This document shows positions 46,691-56,479 of a DNA stretch of 64,000 bases, one piece after another (the first letter of the stretch is position 1; every line of letters starts with the position of its first letter). Under the pieces are notes generated by a model. It made no database searches, was not told the origin of the DNA, and was given only the letters and a program-made list of their open reading frames with translations. The translations under genes and the position numbers were made by a program. The DNA lies in NCBI GenBank assembly GCA_034096865.1, contig JAWQFJ010016250.1:1-64000 (forward strand), in the 5' to 3' direction. The DNA is from Theodoxus fluviatilis (taxonomy: Eukaryota > Mollusca > Gastropoda > Cycloneritida > Neritidae).

Positions 46691-46897
46691 TTGAGAGAGA
46701 TTGATTGATTGATTGATTTTTTATTTATCAAGGCCTATCTTACAAATTGTCCTTGCTCATAAAGAAATGAAAACATGGATAGATAAGAAAAAATACACAG
46801 TAGCTAATCTATGTACAACAGTTGGTAAGGTATATGAAGAAAATGATCAACAAGGACAAATATTTTAGTAGATGCCTTTGACAACTGTCAGCTCAGT
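46691..46897 (-). repeat. Dispersed repeat family F, copy 1, ATTG/CAAT tail
   Basis: GATTGATTGATTGATT then TTTATTTATCAAGG, a CCTATCTTACAAATT block, TTGCTCATAAAGAAATGAAA, ACACAGTAGC, ACAACAGTTGGTAAGGTAT, and TTTTAGTAGATGCCTTTGAC. It matches 55222-55424 along its length. The CAAT tail and an AATAAA-like word on the minus strand suggest a retroposon 3' end on that strand. Confidence 0.88.
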
Positions 46898-46930
46898 GAG
46901 TTTTCAAGTTCATGCAAATACGTGTCATAT

Positions 46931-46950
46931 GAGAGAGAGAGAGAGAGAGA
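46931..46950. repeat. Short (GA)n tract
   Basis: Ten GA dinucleotides. Confidence 0.85.
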
Positions 46951-46959
46951 AGGCTGATG

Positions 46960-47570
46960 CGAGGCTATTTCTTCTTGACGAGATCCCAAGAATAATTACT
47001 ATGGGCTTCTCCTGACCACAGAACATCTGTGCTTTTGGATAACCGGGGCCCTTAGGGCCTGGTGGTGGCTCCAGGCAGGACGGGTCATCTGAAATGGTGT
47101 GATACCGAATTCAATTAAACCCAGGTCTAAAGCTAGGCTGGGGGTGGGGGAGTGGGAGTAGGGGGTGAGGGACTGATAGTGGAAATGATGAACAATCATG
47201 GCATTGCAGGGAGTTGGAGGTGACGTGGCGGTTTGTTTGAATGGACAGAGGGGCGGCTCCCTCCAAGAATAGCTAGAACGCCCACAGCCTATTAGATGAG
47301 CGGCTTTCTCCACGTCAGACCTCCTCCTCTCTTCTCGCGCTGTTATGCGATTCCATGTCTTTCAGAGTCAGTGTCACTCCCACAGCGCTGTTTCACCTGC
47401 CACTGGTCAATAGAGCGCACTCACACTGACGCAGGGGTCTAACTTCGGTAAAGTTCAAAGTTGGATTAGAGATGCAGATGGTCAGTAGCTGAATAAAGAC
47501 ACCACAGAGGGCAATGGCAGAGGTGGAAGAGCTGGTGGTGGCGGTAAAAGCGGCGGTGGTGGCGGCAGAG
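46960..47570. other. No gene recognised
   Basis: Mixed sequence with a G-rich stretch at 47138-47172 and GGTGGTGGCGG words at 47533-47566. No family was recognised. Confidence 0.4.
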
Positions 47571-47576
47571 GAGAAC

Positions 47577-47673
47577 GAACGAACGAACGAATGAACTTTA
47601 TTTTACAAGGGTAGTGAATTAGGCAGTAGTGCCTTTCTTACATTCAGCCCTTGAGGCAAAATATTCAAATGTA

Positions 47674-47681
<8 letters not shown>
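47577..47681 (-). repeat. Dispersed repeat family D, copy 2
   Basis: Reverse complement of 4589-4702. CGAAC tetramers (47577-47592), then ACTTTATTTTACAAGGGTAG, a GAATTAGGCAGTAGTGCC segment, and CAAAATATTCAAATGTAG. It is directly followed by a GA tract, as expected if CT belongs to the element. Confidence 0.85.

Positions 47682-47725
<44 letters not shown>
47682..47725. repeat. (GA)n microsatellite next to family D copy
   Basis: Pure GA repeat. On the element's strand it is CT, mirroring the 4516-4588 arrangement. Confidence 0.95.
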
Positions 47726-47728
<3 letters not shown>

Positions 47729-47729
47729 C

Positions 47730-48715
47730 TGCCATTTCTCACTTTTACATCCACAGAGCTAAGACCGAGCCACAGGCCAGGCATCAGGTGGAACGCTAAG
47801 ATGAAAATAATGCTGAGAGGCAATTGCCATAATAGGAAGGAACCGTTTCTGTAGGTGGAATTGTGCTACATTCAATCACATAGCTGAATGATGTGATATA
47901 ACACATTCGTTCTCGCATTTGTTCTGGCAATAGATACAGAAAGTTGCTAGAGTGAAACGCCAGACAACGCAATTAAAGTGTCTGTTCTGAATTTTGTCAA
48001 AATAGAATTTAAGCCTTTGCTTGTTTCTGGGATCAATATCTTAGCATCTTAGGTACTTTTAAGGATAATCACAGCCTAAAATGTTGTTTAATGCCCATCT
48101 TTGGAGAAATGCTCACCATTCTGTGTTCTCTGAAAAGCACCGTGGGTTGAATCAAATATTTCAGCCTCCAATTGCTTCATAACTCGTGAATATTATGCAA
48201 TTCTGATTTCATCAGGAGTTTTTTTTCTAGGTTTCCTCTCTGCCCACTAACATTTAATCCTGGTGTATAACAATTTTGTGAAATGTATTTGACCCCAGCT
48301 GCTCAGGGCATTTTACATTCACTGCCTTTGTCAACTTTAACGGCCATTCTCTCAACATGACCGATTTGTGGGTAGTTGACTACAACTTGTAATAAAATTA
48401 TTTTAAATCGTCCGATCCATATCATTCTTGCACCAATTGACAAAATGGTAGCATATTTCCGTTAATAATGAAATTATATCGTAAACATGATGGAGGGTTA
48501 AGGAAGCTCCTTTTAGGACCATTTTTTTTTTTGGACAATTCATAGACATTGAACCAACACCTCTGCAGTCATACAGAGGGGAAGGTGCATCATAAATGTT
48601 TACCTTTTACACTCATACTCATTCACACGCACGCAGGGTTACAGCACGTGATAATGAATGATACAGGATAGCCGCCGATTGTGAAATAGCAAGAAATAAT
48701 CCAGATTTCTTCCAT
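47730..48715. other. No gene recognised
   Basis: AT-rich sequence, short frames only. Confidence 0.4.
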
Positions 48716-48720
48716 CTCAG

Positions 48721-48775
48721 GGACTGAACTAGGGCACTTCGCCTAGCACATAACTAAACGCCTATTCCACTACTA
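48721..48775 (-). repeat. tRNA-like SINE head candidate
   Basis: On the minus strand TAGTGGAATAG (48762-48772) fits the A-box consensus TRGYNNARNNG at every defined position. Downstream GTTCAGTCC (48721-48729) fits the B box except for one base. The spacing suits a Pol III promoter. No cloverleaf was established and no second copy was found. Confidence 0.45.
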
Positions 48776-48779
48776 ACTG

Positions 48780-49405
48780 TAGCAGATATAAAGGTACATT
48801 TACCCTCTAGATCACCTGATTCGCATCCATTCAACATTGTCAGTTCTCTCAAAACACGCTGTGACAGACGCACATTGGTAGAAGACTGTTTCCACAATTT
48901 ATCGCCAGCACTTTTGAACGTTGAGCTTCATTGAACTGCGGCTTTAATGTTAGTCATGGAAGCAGCCCATCCATTTCATTCATTATAGTGGAGGTCATAT
49001 ATCTTGCGCCGCTTATATATGGTTGATAACAATCAACAAAAGTTTATTGTGGCAGTCTCAATGGCGTCAGTGATGTGTATGCACATTGTCTGTATCTCAC
49101 CCCGACCTTTTCATTTCATCATGCGTCAACGCGGCTATTGATCAAATACAAGAGGTTATTGAGTTGCGTGAAACAATCAATGGCCGGGGAAGAGTTCACT
49201 AGAGGTCATATGGCAATTAGCAGCTGCGCCATGATGGTAGGTTACAAAACTTCCGGTGCTATTTGTTGGGGTATGTTTCGGGTCCGTGTTGAGGAGTGAT
49301 TATCACTAGATCGTGGCAAAAGGATGGCATTAAAGCATGCACAAAGTTTAATTAGATAAAAAAATTAATCGAATAGTCATAATAGACTATTCTAGCGTAT
49401 ACTTT
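48780..49405. other. No gene recognised
   Basis: Ordinary sequence with short frames. A possible distant match to 49905-49960 (ATGGCATTAAWGCA) hints at wider duplication around the 49.4-kb repeat. Confidence 0.35.
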
Positions 49406-49408
49406 CTG

Positions 49409-49838
49409 CACAAAACCCACAGAAGAGAAGTAAACAAACCACACCGTAAATACCTAGCAGACGAACACGATCCAACGGTAGCCATTACGCCAGCAGACGA
49501 TCGAGCTAGTGTGATATAATGTTTCATGTAAAGCTCGAATGAGTGGCAGCAGATAACTGTTTAGTTCTGGCTTGAATTGACTATTTCGTTTCCCTGGTCA
49601 GGCGAGGACAGAAAATTCACAAAACCCACAGAAGAGAAGTAAACATACCACACCGTACATACCTAGCAGACGAACGCGATCGAACCGTAGCCACTACGCC
49701 AGCGGACGATAGAGCTAGTGTGATATACCGGTAATGTTTCATGTAATGCTCGAATGAGTGGCAGCAGATAACTGTTTAGTTCTGGCTTGAATTGACTATT
49801 TCTTTTCCCTGGTCAGGCGAGGACAGAAAATTCACGAT
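49409..49838. repeat. 209-bp tandem duplication
   Basis: CACAAAACCCACAGAAGAGA begins at 49409 and at 49618. Both units continue through ACCTAGCAGACGAAC, GAGCTAGTGTGATATA, TCGAATGAGTGGCAGCAGAT and CAGGCGAGGACAGAAAATTC with about 90 percent or better identity by eye. Unit 2 has a small CCGG insertion. It lies 280 bp upstream of the gene fragment starting at 50118. Confidence 0.93.
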
Positions 49839-50289
49839 CATAGAGTCGATGAGTGCATGATCAACTTGCCCGCATTCGGCGTAATGTAACGTGTAAGATT
49901 ACGACAAGAAAATGGCATTAATGCACAAAACACAGTTTCATGACAACTAAATTCACCAATTATAATAATAACTGACCATTTTTACACCTACAGCTAGTGC
50001 TAAAACCTTACATACAAAGCAAACAAAACATACTGCGGGGAGTGTCCCAGTCACGCATCAAAACTCAGTGCACGAGTGATCGTTTCGCTTTTCTCTTATT
50101 TGTTTATCTGCTCCGACATGGTAAGCTGGCTGTGCCAAGAAACCAACATCTAAAATAATTAGAGTTAGTTGATACATTTTTCTTTTTAAGGTAATGTCCG
50201 TGAGGAAGAAAACGCGTTACGTTGACTTTCGCACGCCCGATGCCTGTCGATTTTACCTCAACAAAATTGAGGTGATCGGCGGGCTCGAT

Positions 50290-50317
50290 CCATACCAGCT
50301 GACGCTCCCTGTGGGTT

Positions 50318-50382
<65 letters not shown>

Positions 50383-50723
50383 TGACCCACCGCGTCTCCC
50401 TTCGCGATTCGTAAGAGGCGAATAACTAGGTACATTGTGACTTGATTTTCGTTTGCTCGATTCTAGCGATTGTCGTGCTTGATGGCCTTACATAGCCTAC
50501 ACAGGCTGATATGCCGTAAAACTCAATCCTTCCATCCATCCATCCATCCATCCATTGCGATTCGTAAGATGCGAATAACTAGGTACATCTTGACTTGATT
50601 GCGCCGACTCGGAACTATTCTAGTGGTTTTTGTGCTCGGTGGCCCTACGTAGCCTACAAAGGCTGATAAGCCGTAAAACTCCATCCATCCACCCATCCAT
50701 CCATCCATCCATACCAGCTGACG
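50290..50723. repeat. 15-bp target site duplication CCATACCAGCTGACG
   Basis: CCATACCAGCTGACG occurs at 50290-50304 and 50709-50723 and flanks the inserted element. The coding sense joins cleanly across one copy (DPYQLT then KDQL). This is strong evidence for a target-primed insertion. Confidence 0.93.
50305..50708 (+). mobile_element. SINE with internal duplication and ATCC tail
   Basis: The element starts CTCCCTGTGGGTTAGGG, has a GT microsatellite (50320-50379), then GACCCACCGCGTCTCCCTTC and GCGATTCGTAAGAGGCGAAT. It carries two tandem ~155-bp copies of a GCGATTCGTAAG...TAACTAGGTACAT...GCCGTAAAACTC segment, each ending in CCAT tetramers (50530-50557 and 50681-50708). The shared 3' motif GGCTGATAAGCCGTAAAACTC also ends the ATCC-tailed elements at 37.5-39.5 kb. 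It encodes no protein and sits inside an exon with a 15-bp target duplication. Confidence 0.88.
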
Positions 50724-50884
50724 AAGGACCAACTTGATCCGGAGGAACACTCCGCCAACGAGTGCCATGGACATATTTAATTGTTGTACTCGGAACATCG
50801 GCGTACACGTTGGAAGAGTTAAAGAATTATAGGTCTTGGGAAGTCTATCGATTCTTCGTAGCAGGATTCGTGGGAGATGTCTGC

Positions 50885-51095
50885 TGATTCTCGCCGGGTG
50901 TTTGTCTGGAAAGGTCAGATCTATTCTGTAAATCTTCTTTTTCCATCCTCTTCGTCTAGCTTCGGTCACCCTTTGCATAATCGGACCTAGATTGGTTTTC
51001 TCTGATGGTATAAAGTAGTAGGAGCGTTTGACTCCTCTTAAGTTTTCTTTTTGTTGGTTGTTAAAACAATTTTTCACGCAGCAAGAAGTAGGCAT
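50885..51095 (-). pseudogene. THAP-like zinc-finger fragment
   Basis: Reading down from ATG 51095, MPTSCCVKNCFNNQQKEN gives a C-x3-4-C pair at the N-terminus. YYFIPSE follows, then a TEARRRGWKKKIYRIDLTF stretch with the conserved Trp, and HPARISRHLP where a THAP domain would have C-x2-HF. The cysteine of the second pair is missing. The similarity then stops, close to where the oppositely oriented gene fragment ends (about 50880). Unlike the 8.6-kb exon it has a longer linker typical of a different THAP subgroup. It may be a broken exon or part of a rearranged element. Confidence 0.5.
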
Positions 51096-51099
51096 GGTT

Positions 51100-51935
51100 G
51101 CACGCCTCCCGTAGCACAGCTTAGCAGACAGCTTTCGCCTCCTACCAACATGGCTGAAAGCACGTGGCTTCTACAAATGACTCCGGAAGTGACGACAACG
51201 CGTCCCCGGCCATACCAATCAACAGAATCTAACAGCTCCACAGCTGCTGTTGACGACCACATGTTGAATATCATTACTGGAGCCATCTTCCCTCTAACAG
51301 CTCAGGTGTCGTTAATTAAGTAGCCTGTATATTGAATGCTACAGTGTTGATGCCAAAAGCCATATGGTGCTTTCATGAGAACAGGTGTGTTTAACAGTTG
51401 AAAGAATGGACTCCGTTATGGTTCTAACTAAAATAATGGAGCCGAGAGAAAACAAAAGGAGGAAAGGTTATAGTCAAATGAAATGGTTGCTACCAAAACG
51501 AATAACTTTAAATTTCAACCACGTCACACGTTAAATTATTTTTTAATCTTCTACTCTCTGCACCTCCTACTTTTGTGTAAATGTGAATGACCCCCATGTC
51601 AAGAGCTTGGCTTAACCTTAATATATACAGCAAATGTTGTATTGCTGTCATTAGCTATTTTAAACATCAGCCATTCTGCGAGTGTGTGTCGGAAGGAAGT
51701 TTGTGTCTATAACATTTGCTTCCGCTCCGTCACAAAAGACAAGGAACAAGTGAATAGAGTGGAACGCTACAAAACGACAAAGAGAATCTCCTTGGAACCT
51801 TTGTCCAAATATCAGATAGACATGTGTACACTAGGTGGAAATGTCGAAAGTGATTCATGTTTCTGCCTGAGCATCGTCTAGCGTCCGATATGTTTTAGTA
51901 ACAAGCTGTTTTGAATCTTTCTAGATACTACAGCG
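51100..51935. other. No gene recognised
   Basis: Short frames only. An 79-residue plus frame at 51642-51881 shows no recognisable motif. Confidence 0.35.
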
Positions 51936-51939
51936 TCAG

Positions 51940-54900
51940 AGGTATTGGCGGCGGCGGTAGCCAAGGTGAAGGAGGAGGTCGAAGACGAGAAGGAGGAGGA
52001 GGGGGAGAAGGAGGAAGAGGAGGAGGAGGAGGAGGAGGAGGAGGAGGAAGAGGAATAGGAAGAGGAACAGGTAGAGGAAGAGGAGGAGGAGGAGGAGGAG
52101 GAGGAGGAGGAGGAGGAGGAGAAGGAGGAGAAGGACGACGGGAAAGGAGGAGGAGAAGGAGGAGGAGGAGAAGGAGGAGGAGGAGGAGGAGGAGAAGGAG
52201 GAGGAGGAGGAGGAGGAGGAGGATGACGACGGGAAAGAAGGGGGAGGAGGAGGAGGAGGAGGAGGAGGAGGAGGAGAAGGAGGAGGAGGAGAAGGAGGAG
52301 GAGGAGGAGGAGGAGGAGGAGGAGGAGGAGGACGACGACGGGAAAGAAGGGGGAGGAGGAGGAGGAGTAGGAGGAGGAGGAGGAGGAGGATGAGGAAGAG
52401 GAGGAGTAGGAAGAGGAGGAGGAGGAGGAGGAGGGGGGGGAGGAGGAGGAGGAAGAGGAGGAGGAGGAGGAGGAGGGAGGGGAGGAGGAGGAGGAAGAGG
52501 AGGAGGAGGAGGAGGAGGAGGAGGGAGGGGGGAGGAGGAGGAGGAGGAGGAGGAGGAGGAGGAGGAGGAGGAGGAGGAGGAGGAGGAGGAGGAGGAGGAG
52601 GAGGAGGACGACGAGGAGGAGGAAGAGGAGGAGGAGGAGGAGGAGGAGGAGGGAGGAGGAGGAGGAGGAGGAGGAGAGGAGGAGGAGGAGGAGGAGGAGG
52701 ACGACGACGACGGGAAAGAAGGAGGAGGAGGAGGAGGAGGAGGAGGAGGAGGAGGAGGAGGAGGAGGAGGAGGAGGAGGAGAGAGGAGGAGGAGGACGGA
52801 GGAGGAGGAGGAGGAGGAGGAGGAGGAGGAGGAGGAGGAGGAGGAGGAGGAAGAGGAGGAGGAGGAGGAGGAGGTGGAGGACGGGAAAGGAGGAGGAGGA
52901 GGAGAAGGAGGAGGATGACGACAGGAAAGAAGGCGTAGGAGGAGGAGAATGAGGAGGAAGAGGAGGAGGAGGATGACGACGGGAACGGGGAGTAAGAGGA
53001 GGAGAAGGAGGAGGAAGAGGAGGAGAAGGATGACGACGGGAAAGGAGGAGTAGGAGGAGGAGAAAGAGGAGGAAGAGGAGGAGGAGGAGGACGACGACGG
53101 GAAAGAAGGAAGAGGACGAAGACGAGATGGAGGAGGACGACGAGGAGGATTAGGACGAGGACCGCGGGGGGAGGACGAGGACCGCTGAGAGGACGAGGAG
53201 CGAGGGGGAGGAGAGGAGGAGGAGAGGAGGAGGGAGCAGGAGGAGGAGGCGAGGAGAGGAGGGAGGAGGTCGAGGGAGGAGGAGGACGACGACGAGGAGG
53301 AGGAGAAGGAGGAGGAGGAGGAGGAGGAGGAGGAAGAGGAGGAGGAGGAGGAGGAGGAGGAGGAGGAGGAGGAGGAGGAGGAGGAGGAGGAGGAGGAGGA
53401 GGAGGAGGAGGAGGAGGAGGAGGAGGAGGAGGAGGAGGAGGAGAGGAGGAGGAGGACGAGGAGGAGGAGGAGGAGAGGAGGACGAGGAGGAGGAGGAGGA
53501 GGAAGAGGGAGGAGGAGGAAGGAGGAGGAGGAAGGAGCAGGAGGAGGAGGAGAAAGGAGCAGGAGGAGAGGAGGAGGAGGAGGAGGAGAACGAGGAGGAG
53601 GAGGAGGAGGAGGACGAGGAGGAGGAGGAGGAGGAGGAGGAGGAGGAGGAGGAGAGGAGGAGGACGAGGAGGAGGAGGAGGAGGAGGAGGAGGAGAGGAG
53701 GAGGAGGAGGAGAGGAGGAGGAGGAGGAGGAGGAGGAGGAGGACGAGGAGGAGGAGGAGGAGGAGGAGGAGGAGGAGGAGGAGGACGACGGAGGAGGAGG
53801 AGGACGACGGAGGAGGAGGACGAGGAGGAGGAGGACGACGAGGAGAAGGAGGAGGAGGAGGAGGAGGACGAGGAGGAGGACGAGGAGGAGGAGGAGAGGA
53901 GGAGGAGGAGGACGAGGACGAGGAGGAGGAGGAGAGGAGGAGGAGGAGGAGGGAGGAGGACGAGGACGAGGAGGACGAGGAGGAGGAGGAAGGAGGAGGA
54001 GGAGGACGAGGAGGAGGACGAGGAGGAGGAGGAGAAGGAGGAGGAGGAGGAGGAGGAGGAGAGGAGGAGGAGGAGGAGGAGGAGGAGGAGGAGGAGGAGG
54101 AGAGGAGGAGGAGGAGGAGGAGGAGGAGGAGGAGGAGGAGGAGGACGAGGAGGAGGAGGAGGAGGAGGAAGACGAGGAGGAGGAGGAGGAGAGGACGAGG
54201 AGGAGGAGGAGGAGGAGGAGGAGGAGGACGGAGGAGGAGGAGGAGGACGACGGAGGAGGAGGAGGAGGTAGAGGAGGAGGAGGAGAAGAGGAGGAGGAAG
54301 GAGGAGGACGGAGGAGGAGGAGGAGGATGACGACGATGACGATGACGACGGAGGAGGAGGAGGAGGACGGAGGAGGAGGAGGAGGACGAGGAGGAGGAAG
54401 AGGAGGACGAGGAGGAGGAGGAGGAGGAGAACGACGGAGGAGGAGGAGGAGGAGGAGGAGGAGGAGGAGGAGGAGGAGGAGGAGGAGGAGGAGGAGGAGG
54501 ACGAGGAGGAGGAGGAGGAGGAGGAGGAGGAGGAGGAGGAGGAGGAAGAGGAGGAATAGGAGGAGGAGGAGGAGAGAGAGAAGAGGAGGAGGAGGAGGAG
54601 GAGGAGGAGGAGGAGGAGGAGGAGGAGGAGGAGGAGGAGGAGGAGGAGGAGGAGGAGGAGGAGGAGGAGGAGGAGGAGGAGGACGAGGAGGAGGAGGAGA
54701 AGGAGGAGGAAGAGGACGACATAGGAAGAGGAGGAGAAGGAGGAGGAGGAGGAGGAGGAGGAGGAGGAGGAGGAGGAGGAGGAGGAGGAGGAGGAGGAGG
54801 AGGAGGAGGAGGAGGAGGAGGAGGAGGAGGAGAGAAGACGGAGGAGGACGACAGGGAAGGAGAACGACGGGGAAGAGGGGGGTGGGGAGAACAAGGAGGG

Positions 54901-55105
54901 GTACCTCGGGGAGAAGGAGGGGGGTGGGGAGGAGGACGGGGACCGCGGGGGGAGGACGAGGACCAATGAGAGGACGAGGGAGGGACGGGAGAGTAGGGGG
55001 AGGGAGGAGGTGGAGGGAGGAGGGGGAGGAAGGAGGGGGATAAAGGAGGAGTAGGAGGAGGGGAAGGGGGAGGGGGGCGAGGAGTAGGAGAAGAAGGTGT
55101 GAATC
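51940..55105. repeat. 3.2-kb (GGA)n polypurine array
   Basis: The plus strand is almost wholly purine, GGA/GAGGAG triplets. A recurring interruption, GACGACGGGAAAG (with variants), appears near 52134, 52225, 52333, 52705, 52875, 52915, 52975, 53033 and 53093. Further GACGACGGAGG words continue to about 54430. Mirror-symmetric polypurine DNA of this length can form triplexes. The 1000-residue Ser/Pro/Leu minus-strand frames are artefacts. Confidence 0.97.
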
Positions 55106-55221
55106 CAAGCCTTTCCTTCTCGGCACTATACATAAAGCTGCGAGATAGTAAAGGTAATGCAGTGAAGCATGGTTCGCAACGCTGAATGAGCGAAACATAC
55201 TCTACCCAGTCCAGAGCAAAA

Positions 55222-55424
55222 GATAGATTGATTGATTGATTCTTTATTTATCAAGGATGAAATTTTAGACATTTCTGCCTATCTTACAAATTTTACTTGC
55301 TCATAAAGAAATGAAAACATGAATGGATACACAGTAGCGAATCTATGAACAACAGTTGGTAAGGTATGTGAAGAATATGATCAACAATGAAAAAGATTTT
55401 AGTAGATGCCTTTGACAACTGGAG
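55222..55424 (-). repeat. Dispersed repeat family F, copy 2
   Basis: GATTGATTGATTGATT, CTTTATTTATCAAGG, CTATCTTACAAATTTTACTT, GCTCATAAAGAAATGAAAAC, ACACAGTAGC, ACAACAGTTGGTAAGGTAT, and TTTTAGTAGATGCCTTTGAC. Same family and orientation as 46691-46897. It has ~25 bp absent from the other copy (GATGAAATTTTAGACATTTC). Confidence 0.88.
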
Positions 55425-56165
55425 CAGATTCAAGATGACCGCAGATGGGCAAGAGCAGTCTCATGCATCTGGAGCACAGTACAAATGTCACTGAGGCCTT
55501 TTGAATCCATTTTCATTTTAGACCTTTTCGTAACCACTCGAAACTTTTCTGTAGCACGTCCAACATTCACTCCTTGTTCTCCTCAACACCCACTGATCCT
55601 CTCTTCTTTTCTGTAGTGAATAGGACCATTACCAGCAGTGGTGACAGTGAGGCATAGAAGCAATCACTGCTTCTGGTATTTTTACCGTTGACTAAACCTG
55701 GTGTTTCCAGCTAAGGGAAAGTTAGCCTTGAACCTTGCATTTTAGACACGGACAGGATGGAGAGTCTCACGGCCTGCCAAGGGATAATGTTGTCGACTGA
55801 TGCACGGCTTCTGTCAGTGAAAACTGCTACTTGGCTACAGGTCTCACTAGAACATGAGGGAACTTGGACTGAATTGATGTAGATCAAAAGGGATCACTCA
55901 GAAGTCATGCACTTGATCATGTTCAACAGCACTTCCCAAATTCTGATTAACTACAAGCAGCGGTCGAAGGGGGGAAGGAATGTCTCTGGAGAAACTTATA
56001 TGCGTCTGTTTCTCATGAGAGGAAAAAAACCAAACTCCGCATTTCTCATTATTCACAATGCAGAATGAGAGGTGACTGCAATGCTTGTAGTTTTTAATTC
56101 GTCGTTCTGAAGATTGCTCTGTACCTCAGACCACATAGTTATATCACACCTTTGTCTAGCATATT
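55425..56165. other. No gene recognised
   Basis: Mixed sequence, short frames. Confidence 0.4.
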
Positions 56166-56173
56166 AAGCTTAC

Positions 56174-56471
56174 TTTCCATCATTGAGACCACAGTGAACC
56201 ACATTTTCCTCTCCAGTCGACCCAATATCAGGACTTGGCGCCGTGAGTTTACCTGTTGGACACCAATTACTGACGAAGATGACTGCAACCAAAACTGATG
56301 GAGTTAATACGTGGCATTGACACGGTGGATCAATAATAATGTTCAAGGAGACGTCTCCAAAGGAGTCAGTGCAGTGGTTACTTCGTTTTCCGTCATTTTT
56401 GCATCCACCTTCAAAGTTGGAAGAATAATCCATTGTAGTGAAAGCAAAAACACTGCGTCGATTACCCATCT
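56174..56471 (-). CDS. Candidate internal exon of an unidentified gene
   Basis: On the minus strand a pyrimidine-rich CTCTCTTCATATTCAG acceptor (AG at 56473-56472) is followed by 298 bases with one frame open throughout. They end at a GTAAGC donor (GT at 56173-56172) whose TAA is the apparent stop. The frame encodes MGNRRSVFAFTTMDYSSNFE, GGCKNDGKRSNHCTDSFGDV, SLNIIIDPPCQCHVL, SNWCPTGKLTAPSPDIG and HCGLNDGK. It has seven cysteines, which could suit an extracellular domain. No family was recognised and no neighbouring exon was confirmed. Confidence 0.4.
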
Positions 56472-56479
56472 CTGAATAT

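Larger units (their letters stand above)
50118..50885 (+). pseudogene. Spliced gene fragment, SWIM/YqaJ-associated family (tentative), disrupted by a SINE
   Basis: A first exon ends with ATG at 50118-50120, followed by a donor GTAAGC. A 70-nt intron ends in a polypyrimidine tract and AG (50181-50190). Exon 2 reads VMSVRKKTRYVDFRTP, then DACRFYLNKIEVIGGLDPYQ. After a 404-bp insertion it continues LTKDQLDPEEHSANECHG, and after frame changes near 50770 LGTSAYTLEELKNYRSWEVY and RFFVAGFVGDV to about 50878. The PYxL, SAYTxEELKNYxS and FFVAGFVGDV pattern is one I associate with invertebrate proteins carrying SWIM and YqaJ-nuclease domains. That is memory-based and neither domain is present here. The gene is truncated and broken. 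The 209-bp duplications upstream might contain its promoter. Confidence 0.5.

Noticed and set aside
51928..55198. Frames of 1012, 1065 and 682 residues on the minus strand
   Set aside because: They consist of Ser/Pro/Leu runs encoded by the GGA array read in different frames. No domain, no codon structure.
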